Shown here: positions 25,501 through 37,596 of the stretch, piece after piece
Position numbering within the stretch: the first letter of the stretch is position 1
Layout: every line of letters starts with the position of its first letter
Assembly: GCA_036250195.1 (NCBI GenBank)
Contig: JAVHZZ010000062.1
Coordinates: 186,001 to 250,000, forward strand
Direction: 5' to 3'
DNA: 64,000 nt
DNA from: Mixophyes australis
Taxonomy: Eukaryota > Chordata > Amphibia > Anura > Limnodynastidae
Translations under genes and position numbers: made by a program
Notes under the pieces: model-generated
The model's input: only the letters and a program-made list of their open reading frames with translations
Told to the model about the DNA's origin: nothing
Database searches by the model: none

Positions 25501-27928
25501 CTAAGTCTTTCTGAGCAGGAGAAATCGCAAAACATAGTCATTTCTTCATTGCCGTCCAAAAACAACGCTTTTTTGCATTCCTGTCTCACTTTCTCTTAGA
25601 AACAATGATTTACATCAATCCTTTTACATAATTCTTGTTTCTCATGACATTTCTAACATTGCCCACAATTATCAACTTTCTAAGTCTTTCTGAGCAGGAG
25701 AAATCGCAAAACATAGTCATTTCTTCATTGCCGTCCAAAAACAACGCTTTTTTGCATTCCTGTCTCACTTTCTCTTAGAAACAATGATTTACATCAATCC
25801 TTTTACATAATTCTTGTTTCTCATGACATTTCTAACATTGCCCACAATTATCAACTTTCTAAGTCTTTCTGAGCAGGAGAAATCGCAAAACATAGTCATT
25901 TCTTCATTGCCGTCCAAAAACAACGCTTTTTTGCATTCCTGTCTCACTTTCTCTTAGAAACAATGATTTACATCAATCCTTTTACATAATTCTTGTTTCT
26001 CATGACATTTCTAACATTGCCCACAATTATCAACTTTCTAAGTCTTTCTGAGCACGAGAAATCGCGAAATATAGTCATTTCTTCATTGCCGTCCAAAAAC
26101 AACGCTTTTTTGCATTTCTGTCTCACTTTCTCTTGTAAACAATGATTTACATCAATCCTTTTACATAATTCTTGTTTCTCATGACATTTCTAACATTGCC
26201 CACAATTATCAACTTTCTAAGTCTTTCTGAGCACGAGAAATCGCGAAATATAGTCATTTCTTCATTGCCGTCCAAAAACAACGCTTTTTTGCATTTCTGT
26301 CTCACTTTCTCTTGTAAACAATGATTTACATCAATCCTTTTACATAATTCTTGTTTCTCATGACATTTCTAACATTGCCCACAATTATCAACTTTCTAAG
26401 TCTTTCTGAGCAGGAGAAATCGCAAAACATAGTCATTTCTTCATTGCCGTCCAAAAACAACGCTTTTTTGCATTCCTGTCTCACTTTCTCTTAGAAACAA
26501 TGATTTACATCAATCCTTTTACATAATTCTTGTTTCTTATGACATTTCTAACATTGCCCACAATTATCAACTTTCTAAGTCTTTCTGAGCACGAGAAATC
26601 GCGAAATATAGTCATTTCTTCATTGCCGTCCAAAAACAACGCTTTTTTGCATTTCTGTCTCACTTTCTCTTGTAAACAATGATTTACATCAATCCTTTTA
26701 CATAATTCTTGTTTCTCATGACATTTCTAACATTGCCCACAATTATCAACTTTCTAAGTCTTTCTGAGCAGGAGAAATCGCAAAACATAGTCATTTCTTC
26801 ATTGCCGTCCAAAAACAACGCTTTTTTGCATTCCTGTCTCACTTTCTCTTAGAAACAATGATTTACATCAATCCTTTTACATAATTCTTGTTTCTCATGA
26901 CATTTCTAACATTGCCCACAATTATCAACTTTCTAAGTCTTTCTGAGCAGGAGAAATCGCAAAACATAGTCATTTCTTCATTGCCGTCCAAAAACAACGC
27001 TTTTTTGCATTCCTGTCTCACTTTCTCTTAGAAACAATGATTTACATCAATCCTTTTACATAATTCTTGTTTCTCATGACATTTCTAACATTGCCCACAA
27101 TTATCAACTTTCTAAGTCTTTCTGAGCAGGAGAAATCGCAAAACATAGTCATTTCTTCATTGCCGTCCAAAAACAACGCTTTTTTGCATTCCTGTCTCAC
27201 TTTCTCTTAGAAACAATGATTTACATCAATCCTTTTACATAATTCTTGTTTCTCATGACATTTCTAACATTGCCCACAATTATCAACTTTCTAAGTCTTT
27301 CTGAGCAGGAGAAATCGCAAAACATAGTCATTTCTTCATTGCCGTCCAAAAACAACGCTTTTTTGCATTCCTGTCTCACTTTCTCTTAGAAACAATGATT
27401 TACATCAATCCTTTTACATAATTCTTGTTTCTCATGACATTTCTAACATTGCCCACAATTATCAACTTTCTAAGTCTTTCTGAGCACGAGAAATCGCGAA
27501 ATATAGTCATTTCTTCATTGCCGTCCAAAAACAACGCTTTTTTGCATTTCTGTCTCACTTTCTCTTGTAAACAATGATTTACATCAATCCTTTTACATAA
27601 TTCTTGTTTCTCATGACATTTCTAACATTGCCCACAATTATCAACTTTCTAAGTCTTTCTGAGCAGGAGAAATCGCAAAACATAGTCATTTCTTCATTGC
27701 CGTCCAAAAACAACGCTTTTTTGCATTCCTGTCTCACTTTCTCTTAGAAACAATGATTTACATCAATCCTTTTACATAATTCTTGTTTCTCATGACATTT
27801 CTAACATTGCCCACAATTATCAACTTTCTAAGTCTTTCTGAGCAGGAGAAATCGCAAAACATAGTCATTTCTTCATTGCCGTCCAAAAACAACGCTTTTT
27901 TGCATTCCTGTCTCACTTTCTCTTAGAA
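22558..27928. repeat. C-tA block 5, 30 monomers; cassette lacking one A
   Basis: Order: C, tA, D, E, A, B, A, A, Bx, A, Aat, kD, B, A, cuB, four A, B, B, A, uB, four A, B, A, A. Compared with blocks at 38134 and 56033, one A copy is missing between Aat (24349) and kD (24528). The cuB copy at 25065 has an additional T30 (25094) that removes an in-frame stop and creates a short spurious open frame. Confidence 0.88.
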
Positions 27929-29897
27929 ACAATGATTTACATCAATCCTTTTACATAATTCTTGTTTCTCATGACATTTCTAACATTGCCCACAATTATG
28001 AACTTTCTAAGTCTTTCTGAGCACGAGAAATTGCAAAACATAGTCATTTCTTCATTGCCGTCCAAAAACAACGCTTTTTTGCATTTCTGTCTCACTTTCT
28101 CTTGTAAACAATGATCTACATCAATCCTTTTACATAATTCTTGTTTCTCATGACATTTCTAACATTGCCCACAATTATCAACTTTCTAAGTCTTTCTGAG
28201 CAGGAGAAATCGCAAAACATAGTCATTTCTTCATTGCCGTCCAAAAACAACGCTTTTTTGCATTCCTGTCTCACTTTCTCTTAGAAACAATGATTTACAT
28301 CAATCCTTTTACATAATTCTTGTTTCTCATGACATTTCTAACATTGCCCACAATTATCAACTTTCTAAGTCTTTCTGAGCACGAGAAATTGCAAAACATA
28401 GTCATTTCTTCATTGCCGTACAAAAACAACGCTTTTTTGCATTCCTATCTCACTTTCTCTTGTAAACAATGATTTACATCAATCCTTTTACATAATTCTT
28501 GTTTCTCATGACATTTCTAACATTGCCCACAATTATCAACTTTCTAAGTCTTTCTGAGCACGAGAAATCGCGAAATATAGTCATTTCTTCATTGCCGTCC
28601 AAAAACAACGCTTTTTTGCATTTCTGTCTCACTTTCTCTTGTAAACAATGATTTACATCAATCCTTTTACATAATTCTTGTTTCTCATGACATTTCTAAC
28701 ATTGCCCACAATTATCAACTTTCTAAGTCTTTCTGAGCAGGAGAAATCGCAAAACATAGTCATTTCTTCATTGCCGTCCAAAAACAACGCTTTTTTGCAT
28801 TCCTGTCTCACTTTCTCTTAGAAACAATGATTTACATCAATCCTTTTACATAATTCTTGTTTCTTATGACATTTCTAACATTGCCCACAATTATCAACTT
28901 TCTAAGTCTTTCTGAGCACGAGAAATCGCGAAATATAGTCATTTCTTCATTGCCGTCCAAAAACAACGCTTTTTTGCATTTCTGTCTCACTTTCTCTTGT
29001 AAACAATGATTTACATCAATCCTTTTACATAATTCTTGTTTCTCATGACATTTCTAACATTGCCCACAATTATCAACTTTCTAAGTCTTTCTGAGCAGGA
29101 GAAATCGCAAAACATAGTCATTTCTTCATTGCCGTCCAAAAACAACGCTTTTTTGCATTCCTGTCTCACTTTCTCTTAGAAACAATGATTTACATCAATC
29201 CTTTTACATAATTCTTGTTTCTCATGACATTTCTAACATTGCCCACAATTATCAACTTTCTAAGTCTTTCTGAGCAGGAGAAATCGCAAAACATAGTCAT
29301 TTCTTCATTGCCGTCCAAAAACAACGCTTTTTTGCATTCCTGTCTCACTTTCTCTTAGAAACAATGATTTACATCAATCCTTTTACATAATTCTTGTTTC
29401 TCATGACATTTCTAACATTGCCCACAATTATCAACTTTCTAAGTCTTTCTGAGCACGAGAAATCGCGAAATATAGTCATTTCTTCATTGCCGTCCAAAAA
29501 CAACGCTTTTTTGCATTTCTGTCTCACTTTCTCTTGTAAACAATGATTTACATCAATCCTTTTACATAATTCTTGTTTCTCATGACATTTCTAACATTGC
29601 CCACAATTATCAACTTTCTAAGTCTTTCTGAGCAGGAGAAATCGCAAAACATAGTCATTTCTTCATTGCCGTCCAAAAACAACGCTTTTTTGCATTCCTG
29701 TCTCACTTTCTCTTAGAAACAATGATTTACATCAATCCTTTTACATAATTCTTGTTTCTCATGACATTTCTAACATTGCCCACAATTATCAACTTTCTAA
29801 GTCTTTCTGAGCAGGAGAAATCGCAAAACATAGTCATTTCTTCATTGCCGTCCAAAAACAACGCTTTTTTGCATTCCTGTCTCACTTTCTCTTAGAA
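27929..29897. repeat. gC-tA block 6, 11 monomers
   Basis: Order: gC (G at 28000), tA, D, B, A, uB, A, A, B, A, A. It is the shortest C-to-C interval in the window. The D copy has a private CCTATCTC change near 28445. The opening is shared with blocks at 10740, 43326 and 61225. Confidence 0.87.
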
Positions 29898-32800
29898 ACA
29901 ATGATTTACATCAATCCTTTTACATAATTCTTGTTTCTCATGACATTTCTAACATTGCCCACAATTATCAACTTTCTAAGTCTTTCTGAGCACGAGAAAT
30001 TGCAAAACATAGTCATTTCTTCATTGCCGTCCAAAAACAACGCTTTTTTGCATTTCTGTCTCACTTTCTCTTGTAAACAATGATCTACATCAATCCTTTT
30101 ACATAATTCTTGTTTCTCATGACATTTCTAACATTGCCCACAATTATCAACTTTCTAAGTCTTTCTGAGCAGGAGAAATCGCAAAACATAGTCATTTCTT
30201 CATTGCCGTCCAAAAACAACGCTTTTTTGCATTCCTGTCTCACTTTCTCTTAGAAACAATGATTTACATCAATCCTTTTACATAATTCTTTTTTCTCATG
30301 ACATTTCTAACATTGCCCACAATTATCAACTTTCTAAGTCTTTCTGAGCACGAGAAATTGCAAAACATAGTCATTTCTTCATTGCCGTACAAAAACAACG
30401 CTTTTTTGCATTCCTGTCTCACTTTCTCTTGTAAACAATGATTTACATCAATCCTTTTACAAAATTCTTGTTTCTCATGACATTTCTAACATTGCCCACA
30501 ATTATCAACTTTCTAAGTCTTTCTGAGCACGAGAAATTGCAAAACATAGTCATTTCTTCATTGCCGTCCAAAAACAACGCTTTTTTGCATTCCTGTCTCA
30601 CTTTCTCTTAGAAACAATGATTTACATCAATCCTTTTACATAATTCTTGTTTCTCATGACATTTCTAACATTGCCCACAATTATCAACTTTCTAAGTCTT
30701 TCTGAGCAGGAGAAATCGCAAAACATAGTCATTTCTTCATTGCCGTCCAAAAACAACGCTTTTTTGCATTCCTGTCTCACTTTCTCTTGTAAACAATGAT
30801 TTACATCAATCCTTTTACATAATTCTTGTTTCTCATGACATTTCTAACATTGCCCACAATTATCAACTTTCTAAGTCTTTCTGAGCACGAGAAATCGCGA
30901 AATATAGTCATTTCTTCATTGCCGTCCAAAAACAACGCTTTTTTGCATTTCTGTCTCACTTTCTCTTGTAAACAATGATTTACATCAATCCTTTTACATA
31001 ATTCTTGTTTCTCATGACATTTCTAACATTGCCCACAATTATCAACTTTCTAAGTCTTTCTGAGCAGGAGAAATCGCAAAACATAGTCATTTCTTCATTG
31101 CCGTCCAAAAACAACGCTTTTTTGCATTCCTGTCTCACTTTCTCTTAGAAACAATGATTTACATCAATCCTTTTACATAATTCTTGTTTCTCATGACATT
31201 TCTAACATTGCCCACAATTATCAACTTTCTAAGTCTTTCTGAGCAGGAGAAATCGCAAAACATAGTCATTTCTTCATTGCCGTCCAAAAACAACGCTTTT
31301 TTGCATTCCTGTCTCACTTTCTCTTAGAAACAATGATTTACATCAATCCTTTTACATAATTCTTGTTTCTCATGACATTTCTAACATTGCCCACAATTAT
31401 CAACTTTCTAAGTCTTTCTGAGCACGAGAAATCGCGAAATATAGTCATTTCTTCATTGCCGTCCAAAAACAACGCTTTTTTTGCATTTCTGTCTCACTTT
31501 CTCTTGTAAACAATGATTTACATCAATCCTTTTACATAATTCTTGTTTCTCATGACATTTCTAACATTGCCCACAATTATCAACTTTCTAAGTCTTTCTG
31601 AGCAGGAGAAATCGCAAAACATAGTCATTTCTTCATTGCCGTCCAAAAACAACGCTTTTTTGCATTCCTGTCTCACTTTCTCTTAGAAACAATGATTTAC
31701 ATCAATCCTTTTACATAATTCTTGTTTCTCATGACATTTCTAACATTGCCCACAATTATCAACTTTCTAAGTATTTCTGAGCAGGAGAAATCGCAAAACA
31801 TAGTCATTTCTTCATTGCCGTCCAAAAACAACGCTTTTTTGCATTCCTGTCTCACTTTCTCTTAGAAACAATGATTTACATCAATCCTTTTACATAATTC
31901 TTGTTTCTCATGACATTTCTAACATTGCCCACAATTATCAACTTTCTAAGTCTTTCTGAGCAGGAGAAATCGCAAAACATAGTCATTTCTTCATTGCCGT
32001 CCAAAAACAACGCTTTTTTGCATTCCTGTCTCACTTTCTCTTAGAAACAATGATTTACATCAATCCTTTTACATAATTCTTATTTCTCATGACATTTCTA
32101 ACATTGCCCACAATTATCAACTTTCTAAGTCTTTCTGAGCACGAGAAATTGCAAAACATAGTCATTTCTTCATTGCCGTACAAAAACAACGCTTTTTTGC
32201 ATTCCTGTCTCACTTTCTCTTGTAAACAATGATTTACATCAATCCTTTTACATAATTCTTGTTTCTCATGACATTTCTAACATTGCCCACAATTATCAAC
32301 TTTCTAAGTCTTTCTGAGCAGGAGAAATCGCAAAACATAGTCATTTCTTCATTGCCGTCCAAAAACAACGCTTTTTTGCATTCCTGTCTCACTTTCTCTT
32401 AGAAACAATGATTTACATCAATCCTTTCACATAATTCTTGTTTCTCATGACATTTCTAACATTGCCCACAATTATCAACTTTCTAAGTCTTTCTGAGCAG
32501 GAGAAATCGCAAAACATAGTCATTTCTTCATTGCCGTCCAAAAACAACGCTTTTTTGCATTCCTGTCTCACTTTCTCTTAGAAACAATAATTTACATCAA
32601 TCCTTTTACATAATTCTTGTTTCTCATGACATTTCTAACATTGCCCACAATTATCAACTTTCTAAGTCTTTCTGAGCAGGAGAAATCGCAAAACATAGTC
32701 ATTTCTTCATTGCCGTCCAAAAACAACGCTTTTTTGCATTCCTGTCTCACTTTCTCTTAGAAACAATGATTTACATCAATCCTTTTACATAATTCTTGTT

Positions 32801-34194
32801 TCTCATGACATTTCTAACATTGCCCACAATTATCAACTTTCTAAGTCTTTCTGAGCAGGAGAAATCGCAAAACATAGTCATTTCTTCATTGCCGTCCAAA
32901 AACAACGCTTTTTTGCATTCCTGTCTCACTTTCTCTTAGAAACAATGATTTACATCAATCCTTTTACATAATTCTTGTTTCTCATGACATTTCTAACATT
33001 GCCCACAATTATCAACTTTCTAAGTCTTTCTGAGCAGGAGAAATCGCAAAACATAGTCATTTCTTCATTGCCGTCCAAAAACAACGCTTTTTTGCATTCC
33101 TGTCTCACTTTCTCTTAGAAACAATGATTTACATCAATCCTTTTACATAATTCTTATTTCTCATGACATTTCTAACATTGCCCACAATTATCAACTTTCT
33201 AAGTCTTTCTGAGCACGAGAAATTGCAAAACATAGTCATTTCTTCATTGCCGTACAAAAACAACGCTTTTTTGCATTCCTGTCTCACTTTCTCTTGTAAA
33301 CAATGATTTACATCAATCCTTTTACATAATTCTTGTTTCTCATGACATTTCTAACATTGCCCACAATTATCAACTTTCTAAGTCTTTCTGAGCAGGAGAA
33401 ATCGCAAAACATAGTCATTTCTTCATTGCCGTCCAAAAACAACGCTTTTTTGCATTCCTGTCTCACTTTCTCTTAGAAACAATGATTTACATCAATCCTT
33501 TCACATAATTCTTGTTTCTCATGACATTTCTAACATTGCCCACAATTATCAACTTTCTAAGTCTTTCTGAGCAGGAGAAATCGCAAAACATAGTCATTTC
33601 TTCATTGCCGTCCAAAAACAACGCTTTTTTGCATTCCTGTCTCACTTTCTCTTAGAAACAATAATTTACATCAATCCTTTTACATAATTCTTGTTTCTCA
33701 TGACATTTCTAACATTGCCCACAATTATCAACTTTCTAAGTCTTTCTGAGCAGGAGAAATCGCAAAACATAGTCATTTCTTCATTGCCGTCCAAAAACAA
33801 CGCTTTTTTGCATTCCTGTCTCACTTTCTCTTAGAAACAATGATTTACATCAATCCTTTTACATAATTCTTGTTTCTCATGACATTTCTAACATTGCCCA
33901 CAATTATCAACTTTCTAAGTCTTTCTGAGCACGAGAAATCGCGAAATATAGTCATTTCTTCATTGCCGTCCAAAAACAACGCTTTTTTGCATTCCTGTCT
34001 CACTTTCTCTTGTAAACAATGATTTACATCAATCCTTTTACATAATTCTTGTTTCTCATGACATTTCTAACATTGCCCACAATTATCAACTTTCTAAGTC
34101 TTTCTGAGCAGGAGAAATCGCAAAACATAGTCATTTCTTCATTGCCGTCCAAAAACAACGCTTTTTTGCATTCCTGTCTCACTTTCTCTTAGAA

Positions 34195-34374
34195 ACAATG
34201 ATTTACATCAATCCTTTTACATAATTCTTGTTTCTCATGACATTTCTAACATTGCCCACAATTATCAACTTTCTAAGTCTTTCTGAGCAGGAGAAATCGC
34301 GAAATATAGTCATTTCTTCATTGCCGTCCAAAAACAACGCTTTTTTTGCATTTCTGTCTCACTTTCTCTTGTAA
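34195..34374. repeat. Recombinant A/Bx monomer
   Basis: This 180-bp monomer has the A base at 96 (CAGG) but B bases from 107 on: G107, T111, seven T, T158, GT176. The switch lies between positions 97 and 106. What follows (A, Aat, A, kD, A, fA) repeats the order after the intact Bx at 31330, 2,865 bp upstream. The monomer therefore looks like the junction of an unequal crossover that duplicated about 16 monomers. Confidence 0.8.
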
Positions 34375-35090
34375 ACAATGATTTACATCAATCCTTTTAC
34401 ATAATTCTTGTTTCTCATGACATTTCTAACATTGCCCACAATTATCAACTTTCTAAGTCTTTCTGAGCAGGAGAAATCGCAAAACATAGTCATTTCTTCA
34501 TTGCCGTCCAAAAACAACGCTTTTTTGCATTCCTGTCTCACTTTCTCTTAGAAACAATGATTTACATCAATCCTTTTACATAATTCTTGTTTCTCATGAC
34601 ATTTCTAACATTGCCCACAATTATCAACTTTCTAAGTATTTCTGAGCAGGAGAAATCGCAAAACATAGTCATTTCTTCATTGCCGTCCAAAAACAACGCT
34701 TTTTTGCATTCCTGTCTCACTTTCTCTTAGAAACAATGATTTACATCAATCCTTTTACATAATTCTTGTTTCTCATGACATTTCTAACATTGCCCACAAT
34801 TATCAACTTTCTAAGTCTTTCTGAGCAGGAGAAATCGCAAAACATAGTCATTTCTTCATTGCCGTCCAAAAACAACGCTTTTTTGCATTCCTGTCTCACT
34901 TTCTCTTAGAAACAATGATTTACATCAATCCTTTTACATAATTCTTATTTCTCATGACATTTCTAACATTGCCCACAATTATCAACTTTCTAAGTCTTTC
35001 TGAGCACGAGAAATTGCAAAACATAGTCATTTCTTCATTGCCGTACAAAAACAACGCTTTTTTGCATTCCTGTCTCACTTTCTCTTGTAA

Positions 35091-36522
35091 ACAATGATTT
35101 ACATCAATCCTTTTACATAATTCTTGTTTCTCATGACATTTCTAACATTGCCCACAATTATCAACTTTCTAAGTCTTTCTGAGCAGGAGAAATCGCAAAA
35201 CATAGTCATTTCTTCATTGCCGTCCAAAAACAACGCTTTTTTGCATTCCTGTCTCACTTTCTCTTAGAAACAATGATTTACATCAATCCTTTCACATAAT
35301 TCTTGTTTCTCATGACATTTCTAACATTGCCCACAATTATCAACTTTCTAAGTCTTTCTGAGCAGGAGAAATCGCAAAACATAGTCATTTCTTCATTGCC
35401 GTCCAAAAACAACGCTTTTTTGCATTCCTGTCTCACTTTCTCTTAGAAACAATGATTTACATCAATCCTTTCACATAATTCTTGTTTCTCATGACATTTC
35501 TAACATTGCCCACAATTATCAACTTTCTAAGTCTTTCTGAGCAGGAGAAATCGCAAAACATAGTCATTTCTTCATTGCCGTCCAAAAACAACGCTTTTTT
35601 GCATTCCTGTCTCACTTTCTCTTAGAAACAATAATTTACATCAATCCTTTTACATAATTCTTGTTTCTCATGACATTTCTAACATTGCCCACAATTATCA
35701 ACTTTCTAAGTCTTTCTGAGCACGAGAAATCGCGAAATATAGTCATTTCTTCATTGCCGTCCAAAAACAACGCTTTTTTGCATTCCTGTCTCACTTTCTC
35801 TTGTAAACAATGATTTACATCAATCCTTTTACATAATTCTTGTTTCTCATGACATTTCTAACATTGCCCACAATTATCAACTTTCTAAGTCTTTCTGAGC
35901 AGGAGAAATCGCAAAACATAGTCATTTCTTCATTGCCGTCCAAAAACAACGCTTTTTTGCATTCCTGTCTCACTTTCTCTTAGAAACAATGATTTACATC
36001 AATCCTTTCACATAATTCTTGTTTCTCATGACATTTCTAACATTGCCCACAATTATCAACTTTCTAAGTCTTTCTGAGCAGGAGAAATCGCAAAACATAG
36101 TCATTTCTTCATTGCCGTCCAAAAACAACGCTTTTTTGCATTCCTGTCTCACTTTCTCTTAGAAACAATGATTTACATCAATCCTTTCACATAATTCTTG
36201 TTTCTCATGACATTTCTAACATTGCCCACAATTATCAACTTTCTAAGTCTTTCTGAGCAGGAGAAATCGCAAAACATAGTCATTTCTTCATTGCCGTCCA
36301 AAAACAACGCTTTTTTGCATTCCTGTCTCACTTTCTCTTAGAAACAATAATTTACATCAATCCTTTTACATAATTCTTGTTTCTCATGACATTTCTAACA
36401 TTGCCCACAATTATCAACTTTCTAAGTCTTTCTGAGCAGGAGAAATCGCAAAACATAGTCATTTCTTCATTGCCGTCCAAAAACAACGCTTTTTTGCATT
36501 CCTGTCTCACTTTCTCTTAGAA
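35091..36522. repeat. Four-monomer tandem duplication, two copies of 716 bp
   Basis: The order A, fA, fA, o copy is present at 35091-35806 and again at 35807-36522. The o copies differ: the first (35628) has B-type bases C96, G107, T111 and GT176 with C158, while the second (36344) is A-type. A B-prime copy of the same mosaic type also occurs at 33837 without the o marker. Confidence 0.85.
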
Positions 36523-37596
36523 ACAATGATTTACATCAATCCTTTTACATAATTCTTGTTTCTCATGACATTTCTAACATTGCCCACAATTATCAACTTT
36601 CTAAGTCTTTCTGAGCAGGAGAAATCGCAAAACATAGTCATTTCTTCATTGCCGTCCAAAAACAACGCTTTTTTGCATTCCTGTCTCACTTTCTCTTAGA
36701 AACAATGATTTACATCAATCCTTTTACATAATTCTTGTTTCTCATGACATTTCTAACATTGCCCACAATTATCAACTTTCTAAGTCTTTCTGAGCAGGAG
36801 AAATCGCAAAACATAGTCATTTCTTCATTGCCGTCCAAAAACAACGCTTTTTTGCATTCCTGTCTCACTTTCTCTTAGAAACAATGATTTACATCAATCC
36901 TTTTACATAATTCTTATTTCTCATGACATTTCTAACATTGCCCACAATTATCAACTTTCTAAGTCTTTCTGAGCACGAGAAATTGCAAAACATAGTCATT
37001 TCTTCATTGCCGTACAAAAACAACGCTTTTTTGCATTCCTGTCTCACTTTCTCTTGTAAACAATGATTTACATCAATCCTTTTACATAATTCTTGTTTCT
37101 CATGACATTTCTAACATTGCCCACAATTATCAACTTTCTAAGTCTTTCTGAGCAGGAGAAATCGCAAAACATAGTCATTTCTTCATTGCCGTCCAAAAAC
37201 AACGCTTTTTTGCATTCCTGTCTCACTTTCTCTTAGAAACAATGATTTACATCAATCCTTTCACATAATTCTTGTTTCTCATGACATTTCTAACATTGCC
37301 CACAATTATCAACTTTCTAAGTCTTTCTGAGCAGGAGAAATCGCAAAACATAGTCATTTCTTCATTGCCGTCCAAAAACAACGCTTTTTTGCATTCCTGT
37401 CTCACTTTCTCTTAGAAACAATAATTTACATCAATCCTTTTACATAATTCTTGTTTCTCATGACATTTCTAACATTGCCCACAATTATCAACTTTCTAAG
37501 TCTTTCTGAGCAGGAGAAATCGCAAAACATAGTCATTTCTTCATTGCCGTCCAAAAACAACGCTTTTTTGCATTCCTGTCTCACTTTCTCTTAGAA

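Larger units (their letters stand above)
32047..37596. repeat. f-marker domain, 31 monomers
   Basis: All seven monomers with C24 (CTTTCACAT) that I found lie here: starts 32405, 33479, 35270, 35449, 35986, 36165 and 37239. Five of the o-marked copies (A6) are here too, always directly after an f copy. The recurring module is kD, A, fA (one or two), o copy. It appears from 32047, 33121, 34912 and 36881, with a further kD-less version from 35807. The two o copies at 35628 and 36344 close two four-monomer units 716 bp apart. The domain is nested inside a C-tA block and looks like a young local amplification. Confidence 0.88.
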
